DNA of 64,000 nucleotides, from NCBI RefSeq assembly GCF_029542625.1, contig NZ_CP120733.1, forward strand, positions 3,906,001-3,970,000. The letters run 5' to 3'. Position numbers and translations under genes: made by a program. Under the pieces are notes generated by a model. The model was not told the origin of the DNA, searched no databases, and saw only the letters and a list, made by a program, of their open reading frames with translations. The DNA comes from Tepidibacter hydrothermalis. GTDB taxonomy: Bacteria; Bacillota; Clostridia; Peptostreptococcales; Peptostreptococcaceae. Positions 24,991 through 33,548 of the stretch are shown piece by piece (the stretch's first letter is position 1; every line of letters begins with the position of its first letter).

Positions 24991-25092
24991 GAAATATATA
25001 ATAAAAATTTATATTTCATGTATATAAATCTCAAATATGATAATAATATAAAAGAAAATTAAATATATTTTCAATTTCTCCCCTATTTAAAA

Positions 25093-25125
25093 GGCTTCTC
25101 CCCCCATAGAAGTCTTTTTTTTTTT
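25093..25125 (+). terminator. Second terminator-like hairpin upstream of dnaX
   Basis: GGCTTCT/AGAAGTC with a C-rich loop and eleven T. No gene lies between this and the preceding terminator; it may insulate dnaX. Confidence 0.65.
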
Positions 25126-25167
25126 AGTATATAATAGAACAGAATGAATATACATAGAGGTGATTTT

Positions 25168-26793
25168 ATGCATAAGGCATTATATAGAGTTTATAGGCCG
25201 TTAAAGTTTGAAGATGTAATAGGTCAAGAACATATAACAAAAACAATAAAAAATCAGATAGATAACAATAGTATAGCTCATGCGTATTTGTTTTCTGGAA
25301 CAAGAGGTACAGGGAAAACATCTACTGCTAAGATATTTGCAAGAGCGGTTAATTGTATTAATCCAGAGGATCATGAGCCTTGCAATGAATGTGAAATTTG
25401 TAAAGGTATATTAAATGACAGTATAATGGATGTTATTGAAATAGATGCTGCATCCAATAATGGAGTAGATGATATAAGAGAGTTAAGAGAGAACGTAAAA
25501 TATCCACCAACAAAGGGTAAGTATAAAGTGTATATAATAGATGAGGTACATATGTTATCTCAAGGAGCCTTTAATGCATTATTAAAGACATTAGAAGAAC
25601 CTCCATATTATATAATATTTATACTTGCAACTACTGAAGCGCATAAAATACCTGCAACCATATTATCAAGATGTCAAAAATATGATTTTAAAAGAGTTAA
25701 AGTTGATGATATAGTTACGCGTATGAAAAAAATATGCGATGATTTGGATATACAAGTAGAGGAAAAGGCTCTGAATTTGATAGCAAGAAATGCAGGAGGC
25801 GCATTAAGAGATGCTTTAAGTATATTAGATCAGTGTGTATCATATAGTGAGGATGAAATTAAATATTCTGATGTAGTTAATCTTCTTGGAACTGTCAATA
25901 TAGATTTTTTATTTGATATGAGTAAATACATAATAGAAGAAGACACGAAACAGGCACTTGAATTATTAAATGAATTGATAATTTGCGGTAAAGATATAAA
26001 GCATTTTTTAACTGATTTGATAGATCATTTTAGAAACTTAATGGTTTGTAAAGTATCTCATGAATTATATGAAATAATAAATTTGCCAGTAGAGACTATA
26101 GATTTATTAAAAAATCAAGCTGATGGCATTGATTTGAACAGTATAATAGAAATAATAAACTTATTGTCTGAAACTCAAAATAATATAAAGTATTCTTCTA
26201 ATCCAAGAATATCACTTGAAATAACTATAATGAAATTATCTCAACCTGTACTTAAGTTAGATGATGATTCTATTATAAATAGAATACAAAATATAGAAAA
26301 TGTAATAAAAAATGGTGTAAGTATATCTCGAAATGATAATAATATAGAAAACAAAAATAATATATCTAGAAATAGAAGTATTAAAAATGAACCACAGGTT
26401 CAAAAAACAAAAAAACCTAAGAATCCAGATGTACTAGAAATTGAAAATTCATGGATGCAGATATTAGAATATATGAAAAATGATAAGCAGATGTCTATTC
26501 AAGCGATGTTAAAAGAAATTAACGATTTTGAGATGGAAAATAACACACTTATAATGCTAGTTGATGATAACTTTAAATTTATAAAAGATAGATTAAATAG
26601 AGATGAAGAAAAATCATATATAAAAAGCGTTATAAATAATATAACAGGCCAAAATATAAATATTAAAATAGAATTAAAATCAAATATGGTAAATAATTCA
26701 ACAAATGATCAAGAGGATGAAGGTATAAAAATATTAGAAAATGTATTTCCAAAAGAGATGATACAAGTAAAAGATTCTATAAAAGAAACGTAG
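25168..26793 (+). CDS. dnaX: DNA polymerase III subunits tau/gamma
   Basis: The clamp-loader ATPase that organises the replicase. The AAA+ core shows Walker A GTRGTGKT (about 44-51), the zinc-binding C-x8-C-x2-C-x2-C (CINPEDHEPCNECEIC, about 64-79) and the DEVHML box. After residue 360 the sequence is low-complexity and charged, followed by a C-terminal domain. ATG 25168 behind AGAGGTG is preferred to ATG 25144. The 541-aa chain contains a slippery A7 at codons 414-416; a -1 slip there would yield a 417-aa gamma-like product. It heads dnaX-ebfC-recR. Confidence 0.96.
   Translation: MHKALYRVYRPLKFEDVIGQEHITKTIKNQIDNNSIAHAYLFSGTRGTGKTSTAKIFARAVNCINPEDHEPCNECEICKGILNDSIMDVIEIDAASNNGVDDIRELRENVKYPPTKGKYKVYIIDEVHMLSQGAFNALLKTLEEPPYYIIFILATTEAHKIPATILSRCQKYDFKRVKVDDIVTRMKKICDDLDIQVEEKALNLIARNAGGALRDALSILDQCVSYSEDEIKYSDVVNLLGTVNIDFLFDMSKYIIEEDTKQALELLNELIICGKDIKHFLTDLIDHFRNLMVCKVSHELYEIINLPVETIDLLKNQADGIDLNSIIEIINLLSETQNNIKYSSNPRISLEITIMKLSQPVLKLDDDSIINRIQNIENVIKNGVSISRNDNNIENKNNISRNRSIKNEPQVQKTKKPKNPDVLEIENSWMQILEYMKNDKQMSIQAMLKEINDFEMENNTLIMLVDDNFKFIKDRLNRDEEKSYIKSVINNITGQNINIKIELKSNMVNNSTNDQEDEGIKILENVFPKEMIQVKDSIKET
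26409..26420 (+). promoter_or_regulatory. Candidate -1 ribosomal frameshift site in dnaX
   Basis: Zero-frame codons ACA AAA AAA contain the heptamer A AAA AAA in the X XXY YYZ register. After a -1 slip the next codons are ACC and TAA, so translation ends one residue later. The layout resembles the E. coli dnaX gamma site. No strong downstream stem-loop is obvious, so efficiency is unknown; transcriptional slippage is also possible. Confidence 0.5.
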
Positions 26794-26854
26794 AACATAA
26801 TAATTATTATATGCTATAATATAGTTTAAAGTGATTTTTAAAGGAGGATGAATT

Positions 26855-27193
26855 ATGGCTAAAAAAGGATTCCCAGGAATGGGTGGAAATATGAATAATA
26901 TGTTAAAACAAGTTCAAAAAATGCAAAGAGATATGGAAAAAATGCAAGGACAGCTTGAAGAGAAAGAGGTTGAGGCTTCTGTTGGTGGAGGAGCTGTTAT
27001 AGTTAAGGTTAATGGTAAGAAAGAGATACTAGATATAGCTATAAAGCCAGAAGTTGTAGATCCTGATGATATAGAAATGCTTCAAGATTTAGTTTTAACT
27101 GCTGTTAATGAAGCGTTAAGAAGTGCAGATGAGATGGTAAATTCTCAAATGTCTAAGGTAACAGGTGGACTTAATCTTCCAGGAATGTTTTAG
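26855..27193 (+). CDS. ebfC: YbaB/EbfC-family nucleoid-associated protein
   Basis: A 112-aa DNA-binding protein of the YbaB/EbfC family. A Met/Gln-rich N-terminal helix (about 11-40) precedes the core with [30 protein letters not shown], and the C-terminal [14 protein letters not shown] tail is typical. RBS AAGGAGG precedes the ATG. It lies between dnaX and recR, its standard position, with 11 bp to recR. Confidence 0.95.
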   Translation: MAKKGFPGMGGNMNNMLKQVQKMQRDMEKMQGQLEEKEVEASVGGGAVIVKVNGKKEILDIAIKPEVVDPDDIEMLQDLVLTAVNEALRSADEMVNSQMSKVTGGLNLPGMF

Positions 27194-27204
27194 TAGGTGA
27201 TAAT

Positions 27205-27804
27205 ATGCAAACTTATTCAGGCCCTATATCAAGCCTTATAGAGGAGTTTTCAAAACTTCCTGGTGTTGGTAAAAAAACAGCACAAAGATTAGCTTTTCAT
27301 GTTATAAATATGAATATGATAGATGTAGAGAAATTATCTGAAGCATTAATAAATGCTAAAAAACAGATAAAATACTGTTCTGTATGCTGTAATATAACGG
27401 ATTCTAGTAAGTGTAATATATGCTCTAATCCAAATAGAACAGAAGATACTATATGTGTTGTAGAAGATCCAAGAGATGTAGCTGCTATGGAAAAAACTAA
27501 AGAATTTATGGGCAAATACCATGTTCTTCATGGAGTAATATCTCCAATGGAGGGTGTAGGTCCTGAGATGATAAAAATAAAGGAACTTCTTCAAAGGTTA
27601 AATAATGAAACTGTTAAGGAAATTATACTGGCTACTAATCCGACAATAGAAGGAGAAGCTACTGCTATGTATATATCTAGACTTATAAAGCCTTTAGGTA
27701 TTAAAGTTACTAGAATTGCACATGGTCTTCCTGTAGGAGGAGATCTGGAGTATGCAGATGAAGTAACTATATCAAAAGCTTTAGAAGGAAGAAGAGAGAT
27801 ATAA
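27205..27804 (+). CDS. recR: Recombination protein RecR
   Basis: Part of the RecFOR mediator that loads RecA at gaps. The 199-aa protein has the N-terminal helix-hairpin-helix ([17 protein letters not shown], about 14-31), a C4 zinc finger (C57-x2-C ... C69-x2-C) and a Toprim domain starting near residue 79 ([10 protein letters not shown]). The C-terminal [20 protein letters not shown] segment is intact. In Bacillus yaaL and bofA follow immediately; here those genes lie 22 kb downstream. The stop overlaps the left arm of a terminator. Confidence 0.97.
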   Translation: MQTYSGPISSLIEEFSKLPGVGKKTAQRLAFHVINMNMIDVEKLSEALINAKKQIKYCSVCCNITDSSKCNICSNPNRTEDTICVVEDPRDVAAMEKTKEFMGKYHVLHGVISPMEGVGPEMIKIKELLQRLNNETVKEIILATNPTIEGEATAMYISRLIKPLGIKVTRIAHGLPVGGDLEYADEVTISKALEGRREI

Positions 27805-27830
27805 CCAAGGTTAAATACCTTGGTTTTTTT
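27803..27830 (+). terminator. Terminator of the dnaX-ebfC-recR operon
   Basis: AACCAAGG/CCTTGGTT stem with a 7-nt loop and T run, beginning within the recR stop codon. Confidence 0.92.
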
Positions 27831-27940
27831 GTATAAAAAACTTTGTGATTTATTGAAATTGATATATGTGTGATGTATAATTTTTATATGATTTATTGAA
27901 TAATAAATTATTATATTAAAATTAAAGTAGAGGTGTAATT

Positions 27941-28192
27941 ATGAAAGTCTTTATGAGTTCACAAGAACATGAGGCTATGAAAAAGAAGAGACAACAAAGT
28001 TTGAAGTTAAAAGGACAGCAAAAATATGATCATGAATGTGAAGAAAAATTAGAAAATTTGCTTAAGAAAACTGTTAGGCCTAAGAACTCTAAGCCTAAAA
28101 ATAAAAGAAACGATGGGTTTAAAAATAACTATAAAAATTTTGAATATGATTATGAGGAGGATTTTTACGATCCTGATATTAATAGATATTAA
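27941..28192 (+). CDS. Small highly charged protein, unknown
   Basis: An 83-aa soluble protein I do not recognise. The first 60 residues are Lys/Arg-rich, likely helical (EHEAMKKKRQQSLKLKGQQ), and the last 20 are Asp/Glu/Tyr-rich (EYDYEEDFYDPD). One Cys. RBS AGAGGTG before ATG and a terminator after the stop support a real gene. The basic front half suggests nucleic-acid or ribosome binding, but that is only composition. It may be a small lineage-specific protein. Confidence 0.6.
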   Translation: MKVFMSSQEHEAMKKKRQQSLKLKGQQKYDHECEEKLENLLKKTVRPKNSKPKNKRNDGFKNNYKNFEYDYEEDFYDPDINRY

Positions 28193-28221
28193 ATAAAGTA
28201 GGCTAAATGCCTACTTTATTT
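28191..28221. terminator. Bidirectional terminator between convergent genes
   Basis: Thirteen-bp stem AAATAAAGTAGGC/GCCTACTTTATTT with A and T flanks on both sides. It serves the small gene on the plus strand and the glycosyltransferase on the minus strand. Confidence 0.85.
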
Positions 28222-29328
28222 TATTTTTGATACTATTAAATTGGATATATTTTCTGATGAATTTAATTTTTTCAAACTTTTTATATTGCTTTTTAAATTA
28301 TCTAGTCTATTTGGATTTTCCATTAAAAGGGTTATTAGAATTTTTAAGTTATATTTTTCGGTTGTTTTAAGTGCAACGCCGCTATTCAGTAAAAAGTCTA
28401 GGTTTTCGCCTTCCTGACCAGGAATGTAATAAGGTATTATCATAGGAATTTCTTTTAATAGAGCTTCGGTAGTAGTAAGGCCTCCAGGCTTTGTAATTAA
28501 AATATCAGATACTGATAAAATATCATTCATTTTATTTGTAAATGGAAGAATAACAACGTTTTTATTTGTATCTATAGAGTCTAAAGTTTTTTGTATTTTA
28601 TCTTTTAATGAAGAATTTCTTCCTGTAACAACTATAATCTGAAAGTCTTTATCAATACTCAATAAGTCTAAGAAAGCTTCTTTAATATTACCTGCACCAA
28701 AACTTCCTCCCATTAGTAAAACTGTAAACTTATCGTTTAGATTAAGTTCTTTTTTTATACCGTCTATATCACTTGATAAGAAAGATTTTTCAATAGGTAT
28801 ACCATATGGGTATATTTTATCCTTAGATATTCCTTCTTCTGCTAAAAGGTATTTAACGTATTCGTCTCCAACTATGTAACTATCGACTTCATCTTGAATC
28901 CAAGTAGAATGGATAGTGTAATCTGTAAGAATAGATATTATAGGTATATCTATGATGTTGTTTTTTTTCAAATTACTAACAGCCATTAAAGGAAATGGGT
29001 GTGTTCCTATTATTGCATCTGGCTGCATTTTAGTTATTAGTTTTTTTAACTTTTTTATCATATATGTAAGCACAAGGTTGCTATTTATTTCATTTTTACT
29101 TATCTTAAGATCAGATATTTTATAGATTGTACCATAAGCCTTTGGTGTATACATTGCTGATTTTTCATATCCTTTAGATATTATAGTATCTATTGTAGGG
29201 CTTACAAATTTCAAACTATCTATTATCTCACAGTCGATATTTTTAGTGAATAATTCTTCTTGTATTGCTTTTGCCGCCCTATTATGACCACCGCCAGTAG
29301 AAGCAGAAAGTATTAAGACTTTTTTCAT
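28216..29328 (-). CDS. MGDG synthase/UgtP-family glycosyltransferase
   Basis: A 370-aa GT28-type enzyme likely to transfer a sugar (glucose or galactose) from a UDP-sugar to diacylglycerol, making membrane glycolipid or the lipoteichoic acid anchor. The N-terminal MGDG_synth domain begins MKKVLILSASTGGGHNRAAKAI. The C-terminal Rossmann domain has LLMGGSFGAGNI (about 202) and the donor-binding ITKPGGLTTTEAL (about 289). RBS AGGAGG is good. A peptidoglycan-type MurG role is unlikely given the N-terminal domain. It is transcribed alone, convergent to the preceding small gene. Confidence 0.87.
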   Translation of the reverse strand: MKKVLILSASTGGGHNRAAKAIQEELFTKNIDCEIIDSLKFVSPTIDTIISKGYEKSAMYTPKAYGTIYKISDLKISKNEINSNLVLTYMIKKLKKLITKMQPDAIIGTHPFPLMAVSNLKKNNIIDIPIISILTDYTIHSTWIQDEVDSYIVGDEYVKYLLAEEGISKDKIYPYGIPIEKSFLSSDIDGIKKELNLNDKFTVLLMGGSFGAGNIKEAFLDLLSIDKDFQIIVVTGRNSSLKDKIQKTLDSIDTNKNVVILPFTNKMNDILSVSDILITKPGGLTTTEALLKEIPMIIPYYIPGQEGENLDFLLNSGVALKTTEKYNLKILITLLMENPNRLDNLKSNIKSLKKLNSSENISNLIVSKIK

Positions 29329-29943
29329 AGTAAATCCTCCTATGTTAAATAATAGAATAATTATAAAGCTAAACTTAATTCATATAGTTTTTATAACGAA
29401 TAGGAAATTATATTCATATTTAAATTATGGATAGATATAAATTTCGTTATGAGTTTCAAAAAAGTTTACATTTAAAATTCTTTTAAAGAAGAACTTTTTT
29501 ATTTTAAATGAATTTTTAGTTAAGCTAATCCACAAGGTGTTGAGTTATTATTTTTATAATTAAGAGTATAGAGATTTAGGAATTTCAGCTTTTGAATAAA
29601 TATTTAAAATCTAAAATTATTTGTTTTATGATTTGAAATATAAAAAATTTAAAATCAATGGTAAGAACGAACTCTGTTACTTAAAAGTATATACTAAAAC
29701 CATAAAAAGTAATAATTTCCTATTAATTAAAAAATAACATATTTTAAATATATATAAGTATGTTTTTTATGGGCATATTATAATTATAACGTAAGATTAT
29801 TTTATAATATATTATAAGATTTTTAAATGAAAATAAAAAAATAAATGTTTTAAAACTTTATTTTAGGAAATCTATATAATATAAAGTAAGAGGTAATTAG
29901 ACATAATTATTTTACAATATAGTGCTTTAAGGAGGAAGATAAT
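29329..29943. other. 615-bp divergent intergenic region with family 2 repeat copy A
   Basis: No gene is visible. It contains the family 2 element at 29393-29503. The remainder is very AT-rich, with a terminator-like palindrome (AAAAATAACATA ... GTATGTTTTTTA) around 29731-29770 and a TATAAT at 29875-29880 that may serve the glutaredoxin-like gene. Confidence 0.7.
29393..29503. repeat. Two-hairpin intergenic element, family 2, copy A
   Basis: First hairpin: ATAACGAA (29393-29400) with TTCGTTAT (29443-29450), containing TAGGAAATTATATT and ATAGATATAAATTT on its two sides. Second hairpin: AAAAAAGTT with AACTTTTTT enclosing TTCTTTT/AAAGAA, terminator-like. Nearly identical to copy B at 35677-35784 outside the loop. 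Confidence 0.8.
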
Positions 29944-30177
29944 ATGAATAAAAAAATAGAATTATATAGTAGTAATACATGTGGATACTGCTCCATGGCG
30001 AAGGATTATTTTAATGAAAATCATTTAGAATATATAGAGTACAATATATCAGAAGATGCTAGCTCTAGAAAAAGATTAATGAAAATGGGATATATGTCAG
30101 TTCCAGTTATATTAATAGAAGGTGAAGAAGTATTAGGATTTGATAAAGATAAAATGGATAAAATGCTAAAATCTTAA
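29944..30177 (+). CDS. Glutaredoxin/NrdH-like thioredoxin-fold protein
   Basis: A 77-aa single thioredoxin fold. The redox motif is CGYC (C13-C16 in SNTCGYCSMAK) and the cis-proline lies in MSVPVI (about 54). It probably acts as a small dithiol reductant for ribonucleotide reductase or other thiol targets in the cytosol. The partner is not encoded next to it. RBS AAGGAGG precedes the ATG, and a 30-bp palindromic terminator follows immediately, so it is monocistronic. Confidence 0.87.
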   Translation: MNKKIELYSSNTCGYCSMAKDYFNENHLEYIEYNISEDASSRKRLMKMGYMSVPVILIEGEEVLGFDKDKMDKMLKS

Positions 30178-30180
30178 TAA

Positions 30181-30212
30181 AAAAACTGCGATAAATTTAT
30201 CGCAGTTTTTTT
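30181..30212 (+). terminator. Terminator after the glutaredoxin-like gene
   Basis: AAAAACTGCGATAAA/TTTATCGCAGTTTTT is a perfect 30-bp palindrome followed by T. Confidence 0.92.
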
Positions 30213-30462
30213 ATTTTATAGAAAATTATATTATTTTTATTTTGAGGACGACTGATTAAGAAAGAGATACTTACAATTATTTTTAAGCAACTGTGTCGAT
30301 AGTGGATTTCTTATATTTTGGAATATAATGAAATACATTCATTGGTAATTGAACCCATGCAGCTGAATCTATAGATATTATCTTCTAAAGTAATATATGA
30401 TTTATATGTGTACTTAAAAAAATAGACAAAATCGTATTACTATATAGGAGGTGTAGAAGAGG
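30213..30462. other. Leader region of the sigI-rsgI operon
   Basis: No ORF is visible in 250 bp. A degraded match to family 2 (TAGAAAATTATATT ... GAGGA) lies at 30217-30247. A possible SigI-type -10 (CGTA, 30433-30436) lies shortly before the ribosome binding site AGGAGG; this is suggestive only. SigI genes are often autoregulated. Confidence 0.4.
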
Positions 30463-31191
30463 TTGACTGATTTGCTGAAAATTTTCAAAAAAAATTCTTT
30501 GGTCAAGAGATTAGATAAAATAAAAAGGGGAGATAAGCTTGAAAGAGAGAAAATAATAGAAGAATATATCCCGTTTATTATAAAAACAGTATCTAGTGTA
30601 ACGAATAGATATATAGAGTCTGAAAACAGTGAAGAGTATAGTGTAGGATTAGAAGGTTTTAATGAAGCTATAGATAAGTATGACCCTAAAAGTGGAAATT
30701 TTATATCATTTGCTAAAATTGTTATATCTAGTAGGACAAAAGATTATTTGAGAAAAATAAAAAAAGATTCTAAAGTAATATCTATAAATCAATTTCCAAA
30801 AGAAGAGCAAGAAAATATACACAATAATTTAAGAACAGAAGATTTTGTAAAGGATGTAATATTAAAAGAAGAGATAAAAACTTTTGAAAATAAATTGAAT
30901 GATTTTGATATAACGTTTAACGATTTGTTAGATGAAGCGCCAAAACATAAGGATACTAGAATTAATGCTATCAATATAGCAAGGTATATATTCGAAAACA
31001 ATTCTATAAAGATGGAATTGATGGCGAAAAAGCGAATACCAAATTCTAAAATAATAAAAGAATTGAATGTAACACAGAAGATATTAAAAAGAAGCAGAAA
31101 GTTCATTATTGCAACTGTACTAATATTAGAGAGTGATTCAGATTTGTTAAAAAGCTATATTACATTTGATAAAGGGGGTGTTAATATATGA
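30463..31191 (+). CDS. sigI: RNA polymerase sigma factor SigI
   Basis: A 242-aa sigma-70-family factor of the SigI subgroup. Region 2 is recognisable (EEYIPFIIKTVSSVTNRYIE ... EEYSVGLEGFNEAIDKYDPKSGNFISFAKIVI), and the C-terminal part forms the SigI-type DNA-binding domain (SKIIKELNVTQKILKRSRKFI). The start is TTG, 10 bp behind AGGAGG. The stop overlaps the rsgI start as ATGA, so sigma and anti-sigma are translationally coupled. SigI factors serve heat or envelope responses in Bacillus and polysaccharide sensing in cellulolytic clostridia; which applies here is open. Confidence 0.9.
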   Translation: MTDLLKIFKKNSLVKRLDKIKRGDKLEREKIIEEYIPFIIKTVSSVTNRYIESENSEEYSVGLEGFNEAIDKYDPKSGNFISFAKIVISSRTKDYLRKIKKDSKVISINQFPKEEQENIHNNLRTEDFVKDVILKEEIKTFENKLNDFDITFNDLLDEAPKHKDTRINAINIARYIFENNSIKMELMAKKRIPNSKIIKELNVTQKILKRSRKFIIATVLILESDSDLLKSYITFDKGGVNI

Positions 31192-32441
31192 TATATAAAG
31201 GTTGTATTATAAAGATTGAAGATGATTTTGCTATTGTACTAAGTAATGATATGGAGTATATAAAAGTTATAAAAAAAGATGGTATGAATATAGGTAATCA
31301 GATTATGTTTGTGAAAGATGATATTTATAATGAAAATAAAATAAATTATAAGAAGATATCTGCTTTAGCAGCTGTAGTGTTTATTTTATTTATGTCAATT
31401 AATATATTTAATATAAAAAATAATGAAAATATGATTGCGGCAGCTGTTGTGAGTTTAGATATAAATCCAAGTATAGAATTTGAATTAAATAAAAAAGGAA
31501 TAGTAATAGAGGTAAATGATATAAACGAAGAAGCTAATAAAATAATAGATAAAGAAGTTATAGGTAAAAAGATTGAAGATGCATTATACATAACCATAAA
31601 TAATGCAAGGGAAAAAAATTATATATCTTCACAAAAGAATTCTGTTTTAATATCAGATGTAATATTAGATTCTACTGTAAAAGATAAATTAAATATAGAA
31701 GAGGATCTTCAAGTAAAATTAAATAATAATAAAAAGGATAATTATATAAAAATAGTATATTTAAAATCAAACAAAAATAATATGAAAGATGCTCATAAAA
31801 ATGATATGTCTATTGGTAAATATGAAGCATTTAAAGAAATAGAGAAAAAAAATGCAGATACAAGCGTATATGAAGTAAAAAATATGAAGGTGTATCAAAT
31901 TTTTGATGAAAATGGAAAAATAAATAATGATGTCATTGAAGTTGAACAAGAAGACAATTTTATTGAAGTTGAAAAAGATAATGTTATTACAGAAAAGGAA
32001 GATTCTAATTTTGAAAATCAATCACAAGAATTAGGTGATTCAAAAGAATTACAAGATAATCAAGCTACAGAAATAATAAAAAAGAATTACGATAAAGATA
32101 AAAATAAAGATGATGATAAACTCAAAGATGACAATGACAATAAACAGAAACAGAAAGATAAAGATAAAGAGAAAAGTAAAAAGAAAGATAACGACAGAAA
32201 TAAAGAGAAAGATAAGAATAAAAATAAAGATAGATACAAAAAGGATAAAGGTAGATACAAAAAAGATAAAGATGAAGATGACGAAGAGGATAAAGATGAT
32301 GACTACGAAGATGAATATGATGGTAAATTAAAAAGTAAAATAAAACACAGTCACAATGAAAAATATAAGGATAAAAAAGATAAATACCATGATAAGTTTA
32401 AAAAGTATAAACCTGATAATAAACTTAAACATAAAGATTAA
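31188..32441 (+). CDS. rsgI: RsgI-type transmembrane anti-sigma factor with charged low-complexity ectodomain
   Basis: A 417-aa single-pass membrane protein. The N-terminal 50 residues are the RsgI_N domain that holds SigI in the cytosol. A transmembrane helix lies at about 57-75 (ALAAVVFILFMSINIF). The periplasm-side region 80-230 begins with the conserved VSLDINPSIEFELNKKG motif of RsgI-like proteins. Residues about 290-417 are almost only Lys, Asp, Glu and Asn. No carbohydrate-binding or PA14 sensor domain is present, unlike cellulosome RsgI proteins. It overlaps sigI by 4 bp and is followed by a terminator. The charged tail may sense wall polymers or ions (inference). Confidence 0.88.
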   Translation: MIYKGCIIKIEDDFAIVLSNDMEYIKVIKKDGMNIGNQIMFVKDDIYNENKINYKKISALAAVVFILFMSINIFNIKNNENMIAAAVVSLDINPSIEFELNKKGIVIEVNDINEEANKIIDKEVIGKKIEDALYITINNAREKNYISSQKNSVLISDVILDSTVKDKLNIEEDLQVKLNNNKKDNYIKIVYLKSNKNNMKDAHKNDMSIGKYEAFKEIEKKNADTSVYEVKNMKVYQIFDENGKINNDVIEVEQEDNFIEVEKDNVITEKEDSNFENQSQELGDSKELQDNQATEIIKKNYDKDKNKDDDKLKDDNDNKQKQKDKDKEKSKKKDNDRNKEKDKNKNKDRYKKDKGRYKKDKDEDDEEDKDDDYEDEYDGKLKSKIKHSHNEKYKDKKDKYHDKFKKYKPDNKLKHKD

Positions 32442-32444
32442 ATC

Positions 32445-32478
32445 AAAAACAGTTGAATAATTTATTCAACTGTTTTTT
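32445..32478 (+). terminator. Terminator of sigI-rsgI
   Basis: AAAAACAGTTGAATAA with TTATTCAACTGTTTTT, T run. Confidence 0.9.
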
Positions 32479-32543
32479 AGTACCAAAAAAATAGTTTTTT
32501 CTCGCAATATATTATGAAAATAAATTATGAAGGAGAGTTTTAT

Positions 32544-33506
32544 ATGAAATTACTACAAAAGAGGATTATATCAGCACTACTTGTTTCTACATTTGTATTA
32601 ACGGGACCGGCTAGTATGAGTTCAAACGCACAAGGGAAGAGATCTAAAGAATATAAAAATGATAAAAACTATGAGCAAATGGAAAATATAAAGTATGAAA
32701 AAGAGAATATAGATAAAATAAAAATAGAGATAAAATTCGAAAAAGAAAAAGCCGAAAAAAAAATAAAAAAAGCTAAAGAAGATAAAGATGATAAGTTAAC
32801 AAATGAGCTATTAAATGAAATAGAAGAATTGCAAAAAAACATAGATAAGTTAAATAAAAATATGAAAGATTTAAAAAGACAGATGAAAAAAATAGCTAAA
32901 GAAAAATATACACAAGAAGAATTAGAAAAATTAGAGAATATAGCTAAGCAAATAAAAGAAAGTAATAAGAATATATCTGTATTACCAGTTGAAAATATTA
33001 TAAGTGAAGATTTGAATATGAAATTTGATACGCCTCCTGTTATAAAGTATGGAAGAACATTAATTCCAGTAAGAGCTATATCTGAAGGACTTGGAGCAGA
33101 TGTTAAATGGAATGCTGAAGATAAAAAGGTTATAATAACTAAAGATGATGTTGAAATTATCCTAAGTTTAGAAGATGGAAAAGCTTATGTTAATGGAGAA
33201 GAAAAAGAAATAGATGTTCCAGCTGAAATAATGAGTAATAGAACTATAGTTCCACTAAGGTTTATTGCTGAAAATTTAGGCTTGGATGTTGATTATGATA
33301 AAGAGACAGAGACTATTGAATTAGAAGAGTCAACAGAAGATGAAGAAGATGGTGTAACAACTGAAGATGAAATAGATGAAGAGTCAATTGAAGATGAAAC
33401 AGACGAAGAAGATAAGATAGCAACTGAAGGGTCGACTGAAGATAAAACAGATGAAGAAGATGAGATAGCAACTGAAAGTGAAACTAATAATAATGATGGA
33501 GCGTAA
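32544..33506 (+). CDS. Secreted coiled-coil protein with copper amine oxidase N-terminal (CuAO-N1) domain
   Basis: A 320-aa exported protein. Residues 1-30 are a signal peptide (KKR-type n-region, core ISALLVSTFVLTG). Residues 45-140 are Lys/Glu-rich and predicted coiled coil. A CuAO-N1 domain spans about 155-255 (YGRTLIPVRAISEGLGADVKW ... NRTIVPLRFIAENLGLDV), a cell-surface module in Firmicutes. The tail is an acidic Thr/Glu/Asp repeat with a 14-residue unit (DETDEEDKIATEGSTE, then DKTDEEDEIATES). ATG 32544 behind AAGGAGAG is preferred to ATG 32514. It lies just behind sigI-rsgI and could be a SigI target; this is inferred from position only. Confidence 0.82.
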   Translation: MKLLQKRIISALLVSTFVLTGPASMSSNAQGKRSKEYKNDKNYEQMENIKYEKENIDKIKIEIKFEKEKAEKKIKKAKEDKDDKLTNELLNEIEELQKNIDKLNKNMKDLKRQMKKIAKEKYTQEELEKLENIAKQIKESNKNISVLPVENIISEDLNMKFDTPPVIKYGRTLIPVRAISEGLGADVKWNAEDKKVIITKDDVEIILSLEDGKAYVNGEEKEIDVPAEIMSNRTIVPLRFIAENLGLDVDYDKETETIELEESTEDEEDGVTTEDEIDEESIEDETDEEDKIATEGSTEDKTDEEDEIATESETNNNDGA

Positions 33507-33510
33507 TATA

Positions 33511-33548
33511 AAGTAAAAAAAGAGTTCAAGCGAACTCTTTTTTTACTT
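33511..33548. terminator. Bidirectional terminator between convergent genes
   Basis: Seventeen-bp stem 33511-33527 with 33532-33548 (AAAAAAAGAGTTC core) and an AAGC loop. T-rich on both strands. Confidence 0.9.

Noticed and set aside
32110-32331. 73-codon Lys/Met-rich frame inside rsgI
   Set aside because: It is the +1 frame of the low-complexity Lys/Asp region and has no independent start signal.
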